Assembly (NCBI GenBank): GCA_023231475.1
Contig: JALJEE010000561.1
Location: forward strand, 1-64,000
Direction of reading: 5' to 3'
DNA length: 64,000 nucleotides
Source of the DNA: Seison nebaliae
Lineage: Eukaryota; Rotifera; Pararotatoria; Seisonacea; Seisonidae
Position numbers and translations under genes: made by a program. Numbering within the stretch: the stretch's first letter is position 1; each line of letters opens with the position of its first letter. Below, in pieces: positions 52,097 to 63,273 of this stretch. Below the pieces are notes generated by a model. That model ran no database searches. It saw only the letters and a program-made list of their open reading frames with translations, and was not told the origin of the DNA.

Positions 52097-52813
52097 ATAC
52101 ATCGTCAACAACATCCGAATACACATTGGAATAATAATCCTGTACAACATTCTGAATGGAAATCACCAAATACAACAAACAACAACAACAATAACAACAA
52201 CAGAAGTATTAGTAATACGAGATGTGATACATTGACCATTCGTCAATTGCATCATACTGGAACGAATGAATTGTTGATAACAACTAAAAACGATTCGATG
52301 TCGATGCGGAATAACGACAGGAATTCCATAAATAGTTCCACGTCTAATCTTCAAACTGATTCTCCTCTAACTGCAATGGATCTGGAGGATTTGAAGCAAG
52401 ACGATTCAGAAATTGATGATTCGCCTAATAACGATCAAGAGAATATGTCGGATTTATCATCAGGAAAAACATTAATTCCTATTACGACGATGACCATCAC
52501 AAATAAATCATCATCTCCATCAACAGGAACGATCACTTCCTATTCCATATCGACACCGATACTAAAAGAGAATGTTACTACCAATACCAGTACTTCCGTC
52601 AATACCACAGCAACCATAACCACCACCGATACTAAAATCGAACATTCCACCAATATGGAAGTGGGAAGAAGCACACGGGAAGATGAGGAGGAGGAGGAAG
52701 AAGAAGAAGAAGATGATGATGATGACGAAGAAGATGATTCACTCCTATTCAATCAGAATAAGAGAAGGAAGGTAATGAAGCCCACCGTCGTCACCATATC
52801 ATCATCATTATAA
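48940..52813 (+). CDS. Rfx: RFX-family transcription factor (RFX1/2/3 type)
   Basis: Three exons, 48940-49281, 49356-51038 and 51092-52813, with introns of 74 and 53 nt, make 1248 residues. The RFX winged-helix DNA-binding domain starts at the second exon (TAWLIENFEPCDG; NAASFGKLIRAVFVGLKTRR; LGTRGNSKYHYYGIRIKP); the conserved Ser-Pro-Ala just before it supports the first splice. The B, C and dimerisation regions follow at about residues 495-790 (EKLYREHCEQLAETI; VIRDLTLRGARSFGSFHLI). The rest is low-complexity Asn, Gln, His and Ser plus an acidic tract near the end. RFX1-3 type factors bind X-boxes and drive ciliary genes. Start at 48940: an in-frame stop lies upstream at 48913. Met at 48946 is an alternative. 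Confidence 0.93.
49626..49655 (+). repeat. CAT repeat coding polyHis
   Basis: In-frame (CAT)n run of about ten His just after the RFX DNA-binding domain. Confidence 0.85.
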
Positions 52814-53578
52814 TTCAACAACATAACTCAATATTAACTATCTCCAATTTGAAAATTATTGGTAAATTTATCAAACTTCGTCTAATTCTAATTGATTATC
52901 GTCTTAATTTCTTGAATGGTTCACACGTCTCTAATGAAGAAATTTGTCATCCAATTCAAATTCAGATATATCATCTCGTCCATAAGATCCAATGGAAAAT
53001 CATCATGAAAATAACGTTGATTCTTTTCCTGGAATATCAGTATTCCTTTCGCAAATCTTCGACTATCGTCGCTTTTTATAGTTTTATTTTATTACGATGA
53101 CTCGATTTATTCTCATCAATTTATTTATATCATTTTCTCATATTTCATTTTAAGACGATTTTCTTATTTATTTTATTGACGCAATTTCTTGATATCTTCC
53201 CTCCTAATCCTCACAAATCGTCAATCCCAAAGGCAGCATGTGTTCTTTTTTCTTCTACTTCTTTTGTCCAACGCCAAAGAGAACTTATTTCTCCACTTAT
53301 TTTTCACATGTCAAACAGTTGGGAACTTTCACCCACTTCACACTTCAGATATCTGAGTATTCTTTTCATTTCTCTAAGGAAAACATTTGAAAAACGTTCC
53401 ACATTTATATAATTTCAAAGATGATTTCTGCTATTTATACAATTTTACTTATATACATATCTTTATTTTATCTTTTCTCTTTTATATTTCGCGAAAAATG
53501 AATTTTATTGACTATTTCTTCCACGTTCTTTGTGTAAATTTTCAAGTTTAAGAACGTAACAACTTTTCTCAAACAAAA
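52814..53578. other. Intergenic downstream of RFX
   Basis: AT-rich noncoding sequence; no gene or RNA seen. Confidence 0.5.
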
Positions 53579-53628
53579 GACAAACAATTCGGAGATTAGA
53601 CAATTTGGAGACAGACGATTCCGGGATT
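53579..53628. mobile_element. Solo end related to the 3-kb MITE
   Basis: Three tandem ACAATTCGGAGAC-like units align unit for unit with the left end of the MITE at 3041-3091. No complementary end or target duplication was found nearby, so this is a truncated copy. Confidence 0.65.
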
Positions 53629-54089
53629 ATTTTAAATTGATATGAAGTTCACTTCACTCTTATCAGATATCAAATATTAAATATTAGGAATGAGAAAGTT
53701 CTTCTCTAACGACCAACAACTTTTTTCCAATCAAAATTACGAGTATGATAATAATCATATTTTATTCATTTCATCCATTTCACTTTTCTTCATTTTAATT
53801 GTTATATCCTACAATATATTCCTTAACAGTTTGATGTGTGAACTTTCAAACTATTTCCAACTATCTATTATGTATAAAAGGTTTTTTTTAATGTACTAGT
53901 TGTAATATTTGACTCTGATAATCATGATGTTCTTACTTTTTACTCAACTAAATAACAATATATACTAAATTTTACATAATACTTTAATTTTGGCATAAGT
54001 TTTAGAATAATTAGTTAAAACTAGTTCAACAATTGTTGCCATTGATTACTTCCTATTTGATTCATTACGACTGTAGTAATTCATTCGAC

Positions 54090-54760
54090 ATCAATTCTGA
54101 CGTTCGTCAAGGCATTCTTGGGCCTGGGCTTTTAGTCTGGTTATTGATGCGGTTCTACGTCATTTGAATGAGAACAACCATATCACCATGGGAGATACTC
54201 CTTTTCCACTTGTTCTCGTATACACTGACGACATAAGCATCCTTCACCGTTCTCTACGAGAGATGAAATTTCCAAAAATTTCACATCTCCTCGCAGAAAG
54301 AGGAATTTCTATCAACGCATCGAAGAGCCGGTTCCCTTCAATCATATTTCTCTGTTCATTGATTAACATGCGTTCACTCTCTTCAATCACTATGGATCAT
54401 AATCCCAATAAGTTTTGTCGAAAATATTTTTCCTTCTCTCCAGAATCCAAATTTATTTCTTTAAAAATTCGTTTATCAATTCTCAAAAGTATAGTTCGTT
54501 TCTGTCAATGGATCAGACCAACAATCGACTCATTAGGAGGATGGTCTGTTGCTTCAACAGATATAATCGTTCTCTGCTTTTCGATACTGTTGGTTTAGTT
54601 CCGGTCCCAATTCTCTTATGTCGTAGAGCTTTCTCTCTTATTGATAAAACTTCCGCGGTCAGTATTGTTTGCAATTTCGATATATTTAATTGGAGGTCGT
54701 ATTTAGTTTGGACTATTTCAAATCACATAATATTTATCCAGATAATTAGACTTTAATTTT
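54090..54760 (+). pseudogene. Non-LTR reverse transcriptase remnant
   Basis: Reverse transcriptase motifs appear in order: DVRQGILGPGL, a one-base frame change, FSLVIDAVLRHLNE, then PLVLVYTDDISIL (the YxDD catalytic motif) and GISINASKS. This order is typical of non-LTR elements such as the R2-like group. The downstream half shifts frame again near 54.4-54.6 kb. No endonuclease or 5' part is present, so the copy is truncated and dead. Confidence 0.75.
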
Positions 54761-54978
54761 TCCTTAATTTAGTGCACTTAAAGCGTCCAAAATGTTTAAC
54801 GGTAAATAACTTTCTTATCAGAAATATCAGCACCATAATCAGCGTCAAATTCAACATATAATGCATTAAGAAAAAGGTTTGTAATAAGACAGTTTATTTT
54901 TTTTGAAGCACTGTGTAATTGTTAGAATCTGATTAGAATAATTGTGATAAACTGGAAAAAATATTATTAAAAGTTTTC

Positions 54979-55059
54979 GACGAGGATGGGATTCGAACCC
55001 ACGCGGGCAGAGCCCATTGGATTAGCAGTCCAACGCCTTAACCACTCGGCCACCTCGTC
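54979..55059 (-). tRNA. tRNA-Ser (anticodon GCU)
   Basis: On the minus strand an 81-nt cloverleaf: acceptor stem GACGAGG/CCTCGTC pairs perfectly, D arm GTGGCCGAGTGGTTAAGGC, anticodon loop CTGCTAA (GCU, reading AGC/AGU), a long variable arm typical of serine tRNA, and GGTTCGAATCC T arm. No intron and no encoded CCA. A-box and B-box are intact. T-runs (A-runs at 54969-54972 and 54956-54961 on +) follow as Pol III terminators. Confidence 0.97.
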
Positions 55060-55526
55060 CATATGACAATATTGAATTTTCCCATTTTGTCTTTCGTCAA
55101 ACGATTTTTCAACTTGACAAAATCTTTCTTTTCTTTAAAAGTTCTTTTTATCTACGTTAGGCAGAGTGTAAATTTAAAAAATTAGCTGATTTTTGTACGA
55201 ATTAGTATATTGAAAAAGGAATTTAAGTTCGTACGTATAAAATTAAGAAACGAAGAAGAATAATGTAATGTTGTTAGTAGTAGTAGCGATGGGTAAAAAG
55301 TTTCAGGGCTAGTCTTGTAAATAGGAAAACGATATTCATTTTATCATGATAATGGAACTGATTAGACTAATTTTTAACATGATTCTTTTCTGCTTCGACT
55401 AAATTAATCATTAGCACTCTTACATTATTCATCTGTTTTTCATCGACCAACAACTTTTTGAAAGGAAAATGTAATTTGTTCAGTCGAACATTAGTAGAAG
55501 AATAACTTAAACTAAATTTCTCATCA
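55060..55526. other. Spacer between tRNA-Ser and gag-like ORF
   Basis: About 470 nt of AT-rich sequence. I found no long terminal repeat here that recurs downstream of the gag-like ORF. Confidence 0.5.
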
Positions 55527-56372
55527 ATGGAACATGCGTTTACGTTTGCGGATAAAATATCTGGATATACAAATATTAGTGCGATTCTTTCGAAGAAGTT
55601 TCGACAGAAAGATCGAGATCGAGATATATTACGACGACTTATGGAACTTGAGGAAGAATTCGCCAATCATGAATCGGAAACTGTCAACAATGAAACTAAA
55701 CCAAATTTGATAACAGCGAAGGGAGTTGTTGACAAGTATGTAGACAAATACGCCCGCCAAGAATTGGGTGTCGATTTATCGGTGCAGAAAATAGGGAAAT
55801 TCAAAGGACAGCAACCATTCGATGAATGGTACAGTGAACTAATGAAGAATATTATTAATAAATCAGATGATGAAAGGAATTCAATAATCATACAGTTACT
55901 CGATGATACAGTTGGTAGAGATTTCTTCTTGACATTAGGTTCTCATCCGTCTCTGACACAAACGTTAAATTATTTACGGAAAAATTATAATAAGAAGAAT
56001 GAATTAGTTCGAAGAAAAGAGAAAATATTTCATGAAGTATCCAAATCACAATATATAACATATAACGAATATTTTATATCTCTCCTCACTCTCGGACGAT
56101 ACGTTTATTTGACGAAGAATAGTGGAGAAATTGCAGCAAAGAAAAAATTTCTAAATGACATTACTGATTCTTCATTACTGAAACAATTCAAGAAGAATGG
56201 AGTGACAATTCATTCATCAATTGAAGACATTCTTCAGAGTTTGAAAGATCATGACCTACTCCTCAATGACAGTAATTTGTGCTCTGCACGAATCAAAGGG
56301 AAAAAGTCAACACCTGATGACAATAAATCGAAAACATTCAAAATGAAATTTGGAATTCCTACAATTCTTTAA
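55527..56372 (+). CDS. Stand-alone gag-like protein
   Basis: An intact single-exon 281-residue frame from ATG 55527. The middle (about residues 85-190) resembles the gag capsid region of Ty3/Gypsy-type retrotransposons: VQKIGKFKGQQPFDEWYSEL, then helices ending TLNYLRKNYNKKNELVRRKE. N- and C-terminal parts are charged. There is no CCHC zinc knuckle, protease or polymerase in the frame, and no flanking repeat was seen. It may be a young gag fragment or a domesticated gag gene like those in other animals (Arc, PNMA). The frame is free of stops while neighbouring transposon pieces are broken. The assignment rests on pattern only. Confidence 0.5.
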   Translation: MEHAFTFADKISGYTNISAILSKKFRQKDRDRDILRRLMELEEEFANHESETVNNETKPNLITAKGVVDKYVDKYARQELGVDLSVQKIGKFKGQQPFDEWYSELMKNIINKSDDERNSIIIQLLDDTVGRDFFLTLGSHPSLTQTLNYLRKNYNKKNELVRRKEKIFHEVSKSQYITYNEYFISLLTLGRYVYLTKNSGEIAAKKKFLNDITDSSLLKQFKKNGVTIHSSIEDILQSLKDHDLLLNDSNLCSARIKGKKSTPDDNKSKTFKMKFGIPTIL

Positions 56373-56721
56373 GCGATTTTTTTTTAGACAAAAGACCAAT
56401 ATAATATTTAATGTGAAATAGAAATTTTTAAGTTTTCCTATTTCTCACTCCTATGAAAATTACAAGAACAATCGTCAAAAATCTATAAGTATAGAAAGAA
56501 GTTTTTTTCCAGAATTTTTTGTAGTTTGTCAGTTTATTTTATTCTGTTAATCTGTATGGTCCAATGGAGAAAATGTCCTTCTTCAAATTTTATTGAGATT
56601 ACAAGTTCGAGTTCTGAATTTGTGATCGATAAAAGTTGTTCATAATTTTACTTTGGAGAATAACATAAAATAAACATTCGTTTATTGAAATCACGATAAT
56701 ACAGTATACAAATCATATTAA
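56373..56721. other. Spacer, no gene seen
   Basis: AT-rich noncoding sequence between the gag-like ORF and the 3' end of the F-box gene. Confidence 0.5.
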
Positions 56722-57443
56722 TCAAAGAGGACAAATGAAATTTTTAATTTTTACTTGTTTGTGGAAATGAATACATTTCCTTTGAGATTCATCTACGATG
56801 TTCGTTAATATTCTCCGATGCACAGTAGATATTCCACAATTGTCAAAAATCAGTTGCGTGTTACTTAATGTTGTTCTATTCAACTTTAAATTGAAGATTA
56901 TTGTGTCTAAATTGAAATTGCGAAATTCAATTCGTTCACATTGTCCCAATGATTCCAAACCGCTCGAAATGGTACAACAATTAAAAATCATCGATTTCAA
57001 TGAACGACTCGGTTTTCCTATGGCCACTCCGTTGACGTTATTTAGTTGAATTTCTTCTACATTCCTTAAATGTCTAATGACCATACGGTTTCTAAGTAAA
57101 TGTTTTTCGTTGTTTTTGGGTGAGATGTTCAATCTTTTCACACATCGTGCTAAGTCTCTTGTCAACACTCGACGTAAAGCGTTGGGAGTGATACTTATCG
57201 ATCTCCATAACAGTGGACTATTCACCAAATATTTCCATTTGGAACAAACTCTTTTAAAGAGATTTATTTGGAAGACATGAGAAGAATAAAGATAAAAGTT
57301 AACTGTTCTACTACCAATTTATCGTCTAATAAGTAGGAGAAGATCCTCATTAAAATTTCATTTGGTAAATTATTAATTGTTTTATGTTTTATCGGTTTCG
57401 CTTCCTCCATCTCCATTCGTCGACTTTTAGCACGAGTTGCCAT
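56722..57443 (-). CDS. F-box protein
   Basis: Two minus-strand exons, 57304-57443 and 56722-57250, with a 53-nt intron, give 222 residues. The F-box spans the splice: INNLPNEILMRIFSYLLDD, then LVVEQVCSKWKYLVNSPLLW, with the usual LP, I, F, VC, W and LW positions. F-box proteins bind SKP1 and bring substrates to SCF ubiquitin ligases. The C-terminal part has weak leucine-rich-repeat-like spacing (VEEIQLNNVNG; LKSMIFNCCTI; CERIEFRNFNLD), so it may recognise substrate by a short LRR array. Start ATG 57443 is followed by a basic stretch. The gene is head-to-head with SDHD. Confidence 0.8.
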
Positions 57444-58015
57444 TTCCTCTAAAAATTAATGAGACAACAAAAACTAATTTGTCTGAATTCAATTCAATTT
57501 GAATAGTGATCGATGTTAGTTGGAAGATTCTTTCTTCAAGAAATGTTTAAAAGTTCTTTGTTACAATGTTTTAATTAGAATGATTTCGCAACAACTTAAA
57601 ATTAAATAACAAAATTTATTTTTTTCCCATTTCAGTTAATTGGCAGCTCTTCGTTTAACAAATAAATTTTGAGATATGAACAGAAGGAGTGAAAATAAGA
57701 GAACAGACAGATTGAAACAATTAGCCAAATAGGAAAATAAAAGAAATAATCGAATTAATTCGAATTAAATTCAATGAAAGCTTAAATGTGAATTTAATTT
57801 GAATTTTCTCGATTAAAACCAACAAACATCTCTCACAATTGAGAAGCGAATTGATAAATTAAAAAACTAGTCCTAATATTCTCTTTGACTGCAGCGATTA
57901 AATTTTCTACTATTTTTTCCGGTAAATTTCTCAATTTGGAATAACAGAATAATCTGAAGTTTTTTTTAAATTTTCTATTTGAAATTCATCTCAACTTAAC
58001 TTTCTTTATCTAGAA
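57444..58015. promoter_or_regulatory. Divergent intergenic region, probable shared promoter
   Basis: 572 nt separate the F-box start (minus) and the SDHD start (plus). No other gene lies between, so both promoters must be here. No TATA box or named motif is certain. Confidence 0.45.
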
Positions 58016-58474
58016 ATGATTATTAATCGATTATTAAATTTGAATGTTCGACGTCAATTAATTGATGTGAGTCGTCGTCGACTCATTTTACCGACAACAA
58101 CTCTGAAATCGATCGCCCAACAGAATGCGGAACATGTGAGTGGAGGACAACAACATTCGGCGAATCATTGGACTGCTGAACGTGCATTGGCATCAACAAT
58201 GGTCGTTCTCATTCCTACTTCCTTATATTTACAAAATCCATATTTGGATTGTGTATTCGTCTCAGGATTGATGTTACACGCACATTGGGGAATGCAATGT
58301 ATTTTGACCGATTATGTCCATGGGAAGATGTTACCGAAAATGGCGAATGGAATTCTATTGACAGCGTCAATTCTGGCACTTTTGGGCTTACTCAGTTATT
58401 CGTATAAGAGTGACGGATTCTCGTCGTTGGTTGTGAATATGTGGAAAGCGGACACTTTCTTCCCGTTGAAATGA
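58016..58474 (+). CDS. SdhD: Succinate dehydrogenase cytochrome b small subunit
   Basis: A single-exon 152-residue frame. The N-terminus is basic and Arg-rich, as for mitochondrial import. The mature part matches CybS/SDHD: HWTAERALASTMVVLIPTSL, the heme-ligand segment LMLHAHWGMQ and the quinone-site TDYVHG, with three membrane helices. SDHD anchors complex II in the inner mitochondrial membrane and helps bind heme b and ubiquinone. The length is normal. A poly(A) signal AATAAA lies at 58638. Confidence 0.93.
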   Translation: MIINRLLNLNVRRQLIDVSRRRLILPTTTLKSIAQQNAEHVSGGQQHSANHWTAERALASTMVVLIPTSLYLQNPYLDCVFVSGLMLHAHWGMQCILTDYVHGKMLPKMANGILLTASILALLGLLSYSYKSDGFSSLVVNMWKADTFFPLK

Positions 58475-59039
58475 AGAAATAAGATAAATGAATTGGAGGA
58501 GAAAAGTTTAGATGATTTCCTGAGAAGAAATTTCTTATCAGTTTCAGTAAAGAATTAAATTCAATTTTTTGTCTTTTAATCTTACGAGAATTTTTTTAAT
58601 GACGTTAATGAAAACGGCTCTTGAATGAAAAAGAAAAAATAAATGTTTCAGTATAATAAAGTAAAGACTTATAAGCTTAGAATTGATGAGACGGTTTAAT
58701 TAGACGTGTGTGAACATGTCGAAGGAATTGAATAAGAAGAAATTAATAATAATTTATTGGAAGGTTGGTTGATTGTGTGTGGACATGTAAGATTCATTAA
58801 TAAACATCGTCTAGTAAATTTATGGGGAAAGTTCAAATAAACAACTAATGTTAGAAAGGAGGAAGGTAACTAGAAAGATGAATTATTTCACATAATCTCT
58901 TCTGTAATTATTACTCACAATAATTTCTCTCGTTCATAAGCAGTTCAATATTTGGAAGTAAAAAAGGAAAATTGTTGTAAAGAGAAGATTTGATTGATGT
59001 ATCATTTGTACGACATTGACTTCAATCTCCAATAAGACA
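58475..59039. other. Intergenic between SDHD and the ATG2-like gene
   Basis: About 565 nt of AT-rich sequence with the SDHD poly(A) signal at 58638-58643. No gene seen. Confidence 0.55.
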
Positions 59040-62000
59040 ATGGGTAATCGATTATCAGATGAAGTGATGAAATCAGTGACTGCTCAACTGATTCGTCAAT
59101 ATCTGGGAAATATTTTCGAGACGAAGATTAAGAAGGAGCAATTAGATTTACATTTGAGGAAAGGACAGATCACATTGAAGAAGTTGAAATTGGATGTGAA
59201 TTATTTGAATGAATTACTTCACAATCTCCTCCAGGAGAATGGTGAGATTGATGGTTTGGGAGATGATGATTGTGAAGATGAATCTTCTTCTTCCTCTTCG
59301 GACAGTGAAGACAGTAGTCGATCGGAATCAGATAGATCATCTGTGAATGATGGATCGTTAATAACGACGATAACGAAAACGGGAAGTGAGAGATTGCGAA
59401 CGAAGAAGTTCTCTATTTCCGATCACACCAAAAAGAAGAAAAGGAAGAAGAAGAGGAGGAGATTGAAACGGATCGACGATTCCAAATTTCCGATATTGAT
59501 CACAAGTGGATTTGTGGAGGAGTTGAATGTGAAATGTTCGATCTTTTCTTTTCAGGATATTTTCCGTTTACAAATTAAAGGAATTCGAATAAGTGTTAGT
59601 CTGAATGAGGAATATAGTCATCGATTGAAAGAGAAATCTTTCACAACTGACGAATTAATCGGTTCCGTCATCAATCATATTCAAAATCAATCCACACGAT
59701 TATATGATCGGATGGAATTGAGTATGAAACAATTAGAGCAATATCAATCAGCTGATTCAGAGAATGAGAGTGAACTCCAATCGACGATGGATTCCAAATC
59801 GAACATCTCTTCCATCGCTTCTTCCTTATTATCAGCCAAATCGAATTTTACAAATAATACTGTTCATTCATCAACGAATAAATCAGATACGTCTCACACT
59901 TCACAATTCTTCTTTGAAGAAAAACGGAAAAATGATCAATTATTAGAGAGTACGAAGAATATGCATGAGATGGTTGAATCGATTCTCAAAAATTTCATTT
60001 TCGTAGCAGAAGATATTGAAATTCTCATCGATGTTATTCCAATGAACGAACGAGATTCATCAGCTCGATTACCTTCAATAAATTTGAAATTCTCTCGAAT
60101 CGAATTTTTCGATGCCGATATCGATTCACCATTTGATGAGACGAAGAATGAGAAATATATGAAAAAGAATGAGAATCGAGGCAATTTCGGACAGATAACA
60201 GATGGACGTTTAAGTAAGAAAATTAATCTCATCGATTTCACTGTGTCACTAGTGGAAGTGCTCGATTATAAATCGACATCTCAACTTCTCATTGATACAT
60301 TGAAACAACGACGATCAGTTATACGTAATCGACATAATAGTAAATTGAAGGAGTCGATAAGAAATCGAAAAAAGGAAACTAATAGAAAACGTCAAGAAAC
60401 ATTACGACCAACTGATACGGTTTATAATAACGACGATATTTTGAAAGAAAATTATCAGCGATATATGTATGGAATCGGTCCGGTTTTCGAGAAGAAAATC
60501 GATTCATCTGAATCATTTAGTGACGATTCGAATTCTAACGACAAAATTAATACTTCACTCTATTTCAATCAAGAGATCAACGACACAATCAAATCATACA
60601 GTGAAGATGATAACGACGATGATGATGATGATGATGATGATGATGATAATGATGATGATGATGATGAAGTTCAACAACAATTTCTGACGAATGGAAAAGA
60701 TTTATATTTGACGAAAGTTCCCATATTGAGAATAGGATCGGCGATAAAATTGTTAATACATTTGGATGAGGAAAAAGTTCCGAGTCGTGTCAGAGATAAA
60801 TTCCGTCGATCAGGAATTACAGAGAAAGTTATTCGAATAACTTCATCAATTCCTAATATTAACATGCTCCTCTCTCCACGACAATTTTATCAATTGATCG
60901 ATATTATTAATGTGTCGTCGAAAATTATTAATGATCTTGTCTCATCGACCACGTCACATTCGAATCAAATTCCGTTGAATGATTTCCATCCGATGAGAAT
61001 GAATTGTCGAGAAACGGAAGAAACTTTCATGGATTCTTTATATTTGGATGCACAGAATGAGATGGAAACGGGATCATTAATTTCTTCGTCTCATACGAAA
61101 AGTAGTCGGACGGATAAGAAATCGTCGATGAATTTCTCGACGACTAATTCGACGAGACGGAGGAAGAAAAAATGTTTTCGACAAACGACCGAAATGTCGA
61201 TGGAGGAACATTTACATAAACATATCGATCTCTATTTTAATTCGTCACCGACAAATTTGAATCAGTTGGAAGTGGGCATCGATATGAAATGTTTCACTTT
61301 CACTTTATTATCAAACGATTATCGATATGAATTATCGAATGAGAAATGTGTTCGATTATATGAATGTTTATTGAAGAATTTGAAGGATTATGAGAAGAAT
61401 CAATCGAAATGTCGTCAATTTCGACATCATCCGAATTATTTGGCGAAATATCAGGCGAAATTCGTTACCATCAAATACGATATCGATAAATGTGTTGATG
61501 ATTTGAAGAATTATTTGAGATCGATTGAAAATGACGAAGATAAATTATTATATTCCATTCGTCATTATGAGATTGGGAAGAATTATTTCGAAGAATTGGA
61601 ATCGATTCAAAATGATCATTTGAAAAAGATGGACGTATATGTCAATCAACGGAATTCTAATGATTCTACATTATCCAATCTTAATCGATCACAATATCTC
61701 TTTAATGCTTATCAGAGTTTATGTAAAGGAATTAATCGATTTATGATTATAGTGAATCATATTAATCTCAAATTAAATGATACATTGAAAACGATGAAGA
61801 GTGAATATGGTTCATTATTCCGATATCATCTCGTCATTCAATCGGCACCAATAATTTTGGAATTTGTCAATGATTATTATGGAAATAAATCAAAACGATC
61901 GAATTTGTATGTTCTAGACGAGAATGAGAAGAGAAAGTTAAAGAAAGAAATATTGGAAGATGGAAGAGAATCGACAATTGATAAAGATAATGGAGAAATG

Positions 62001-63241
62001 GATAAAATTCAAACGATAACTATTCCGATTTTGGTGGATGATTTGAAGAAACGTCAACGAACATTCGACCAACAAAAATATCAATCATCTGGTGCAGCGA
62101 TTGAAATCAATGGATGGTTCTTCAGTCCTGACACGATTCGACATACGGTCAATTTCCGTTATCTCTCCCAATACCATTGGATGAAATGTACGTGTTTCAT
62201 TAATCTATTCGTAGAATTGGATGTGAAGATAATGGATCGATGGAATTATTTCTCTAATCATCCATTAATTCCATTCATTGAACAATCATCAAAGAAAGGA
62301 AATAATGAAGGTGATGATGATGATTATTATGATGATAATAATAATAATACGTCGTTCAAAGAAAAAAAACCAGAAAATTGTTTATTTTGTTCGGTGGAAG
62401 AGAATTGGAATAATCAAATATCGACAGGAGGAATTAGTTGTCAATTGAAATCGATATCAGTGAGAATTTTAGTACCATCATCATCGATCTCGTTGGATCG
62501 GTCGGGATGGTTGAATGAAGAAGAGAATGAGGAGAGAGGAGATGATGAGAGGAAGAATAAGAAATTTGAGGAATTGAAAGAAATTATGAAATTCCAATCT
62601 AGATGTCCATGGTTATCATATGATGATAATTGTCAATCATATTTCCTTCTCTTCTTCCAACACATCAATTTGACAGTGAAATATAATTCAGAAGATAAAA
62701 TTTTCATTTGTAAATCGAAGCAAATGGAGAAATGTTTAGAAAAGAATAAGTTGAATGATAAATACTATAAATTATTACCCATGAATGAGATGATTGTTGA
62801 GATGGAGAAAACTGAAGTTCATTATTATCAATTAAATAAATCAAATAAATTTAAACGGACGACATCATCATCATTCTCATCGGAATTACAAGAGATTGAG
62901 AAGAAATTAATGAATGAAGGACGACATCTACTTTTGAAATTGGATGGATTCGAAGAATTATTACCTACCGTTATCTTCCAATTCAATTCTCTTCCACAAC
63001 ATCAACTTTTCAATCAAAAATTCAATATTCATTCTCATAAACATATGACGATGACATTAATCGATTTTACGAAAGGAATTCGTCAACGACACAATTCATC
63101 GAATGATAATGATCATTATTTTCAACGACAAACATCATATACAAACGGTCAATTGAAGAATACACTTCAATGTCATGAAACGAACGAATATTTACCATTC
63201 CAATTTGAATCAATGAACAACAACAACAATAATAATGGGAC

Positions 63242-63273
<32 letters not shown>

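Noticed and set aside
52540-52752. Minus-strand polySer frame
   Set aside because: Antisense shadow of the acidic GAG/GAT tract in RFX.
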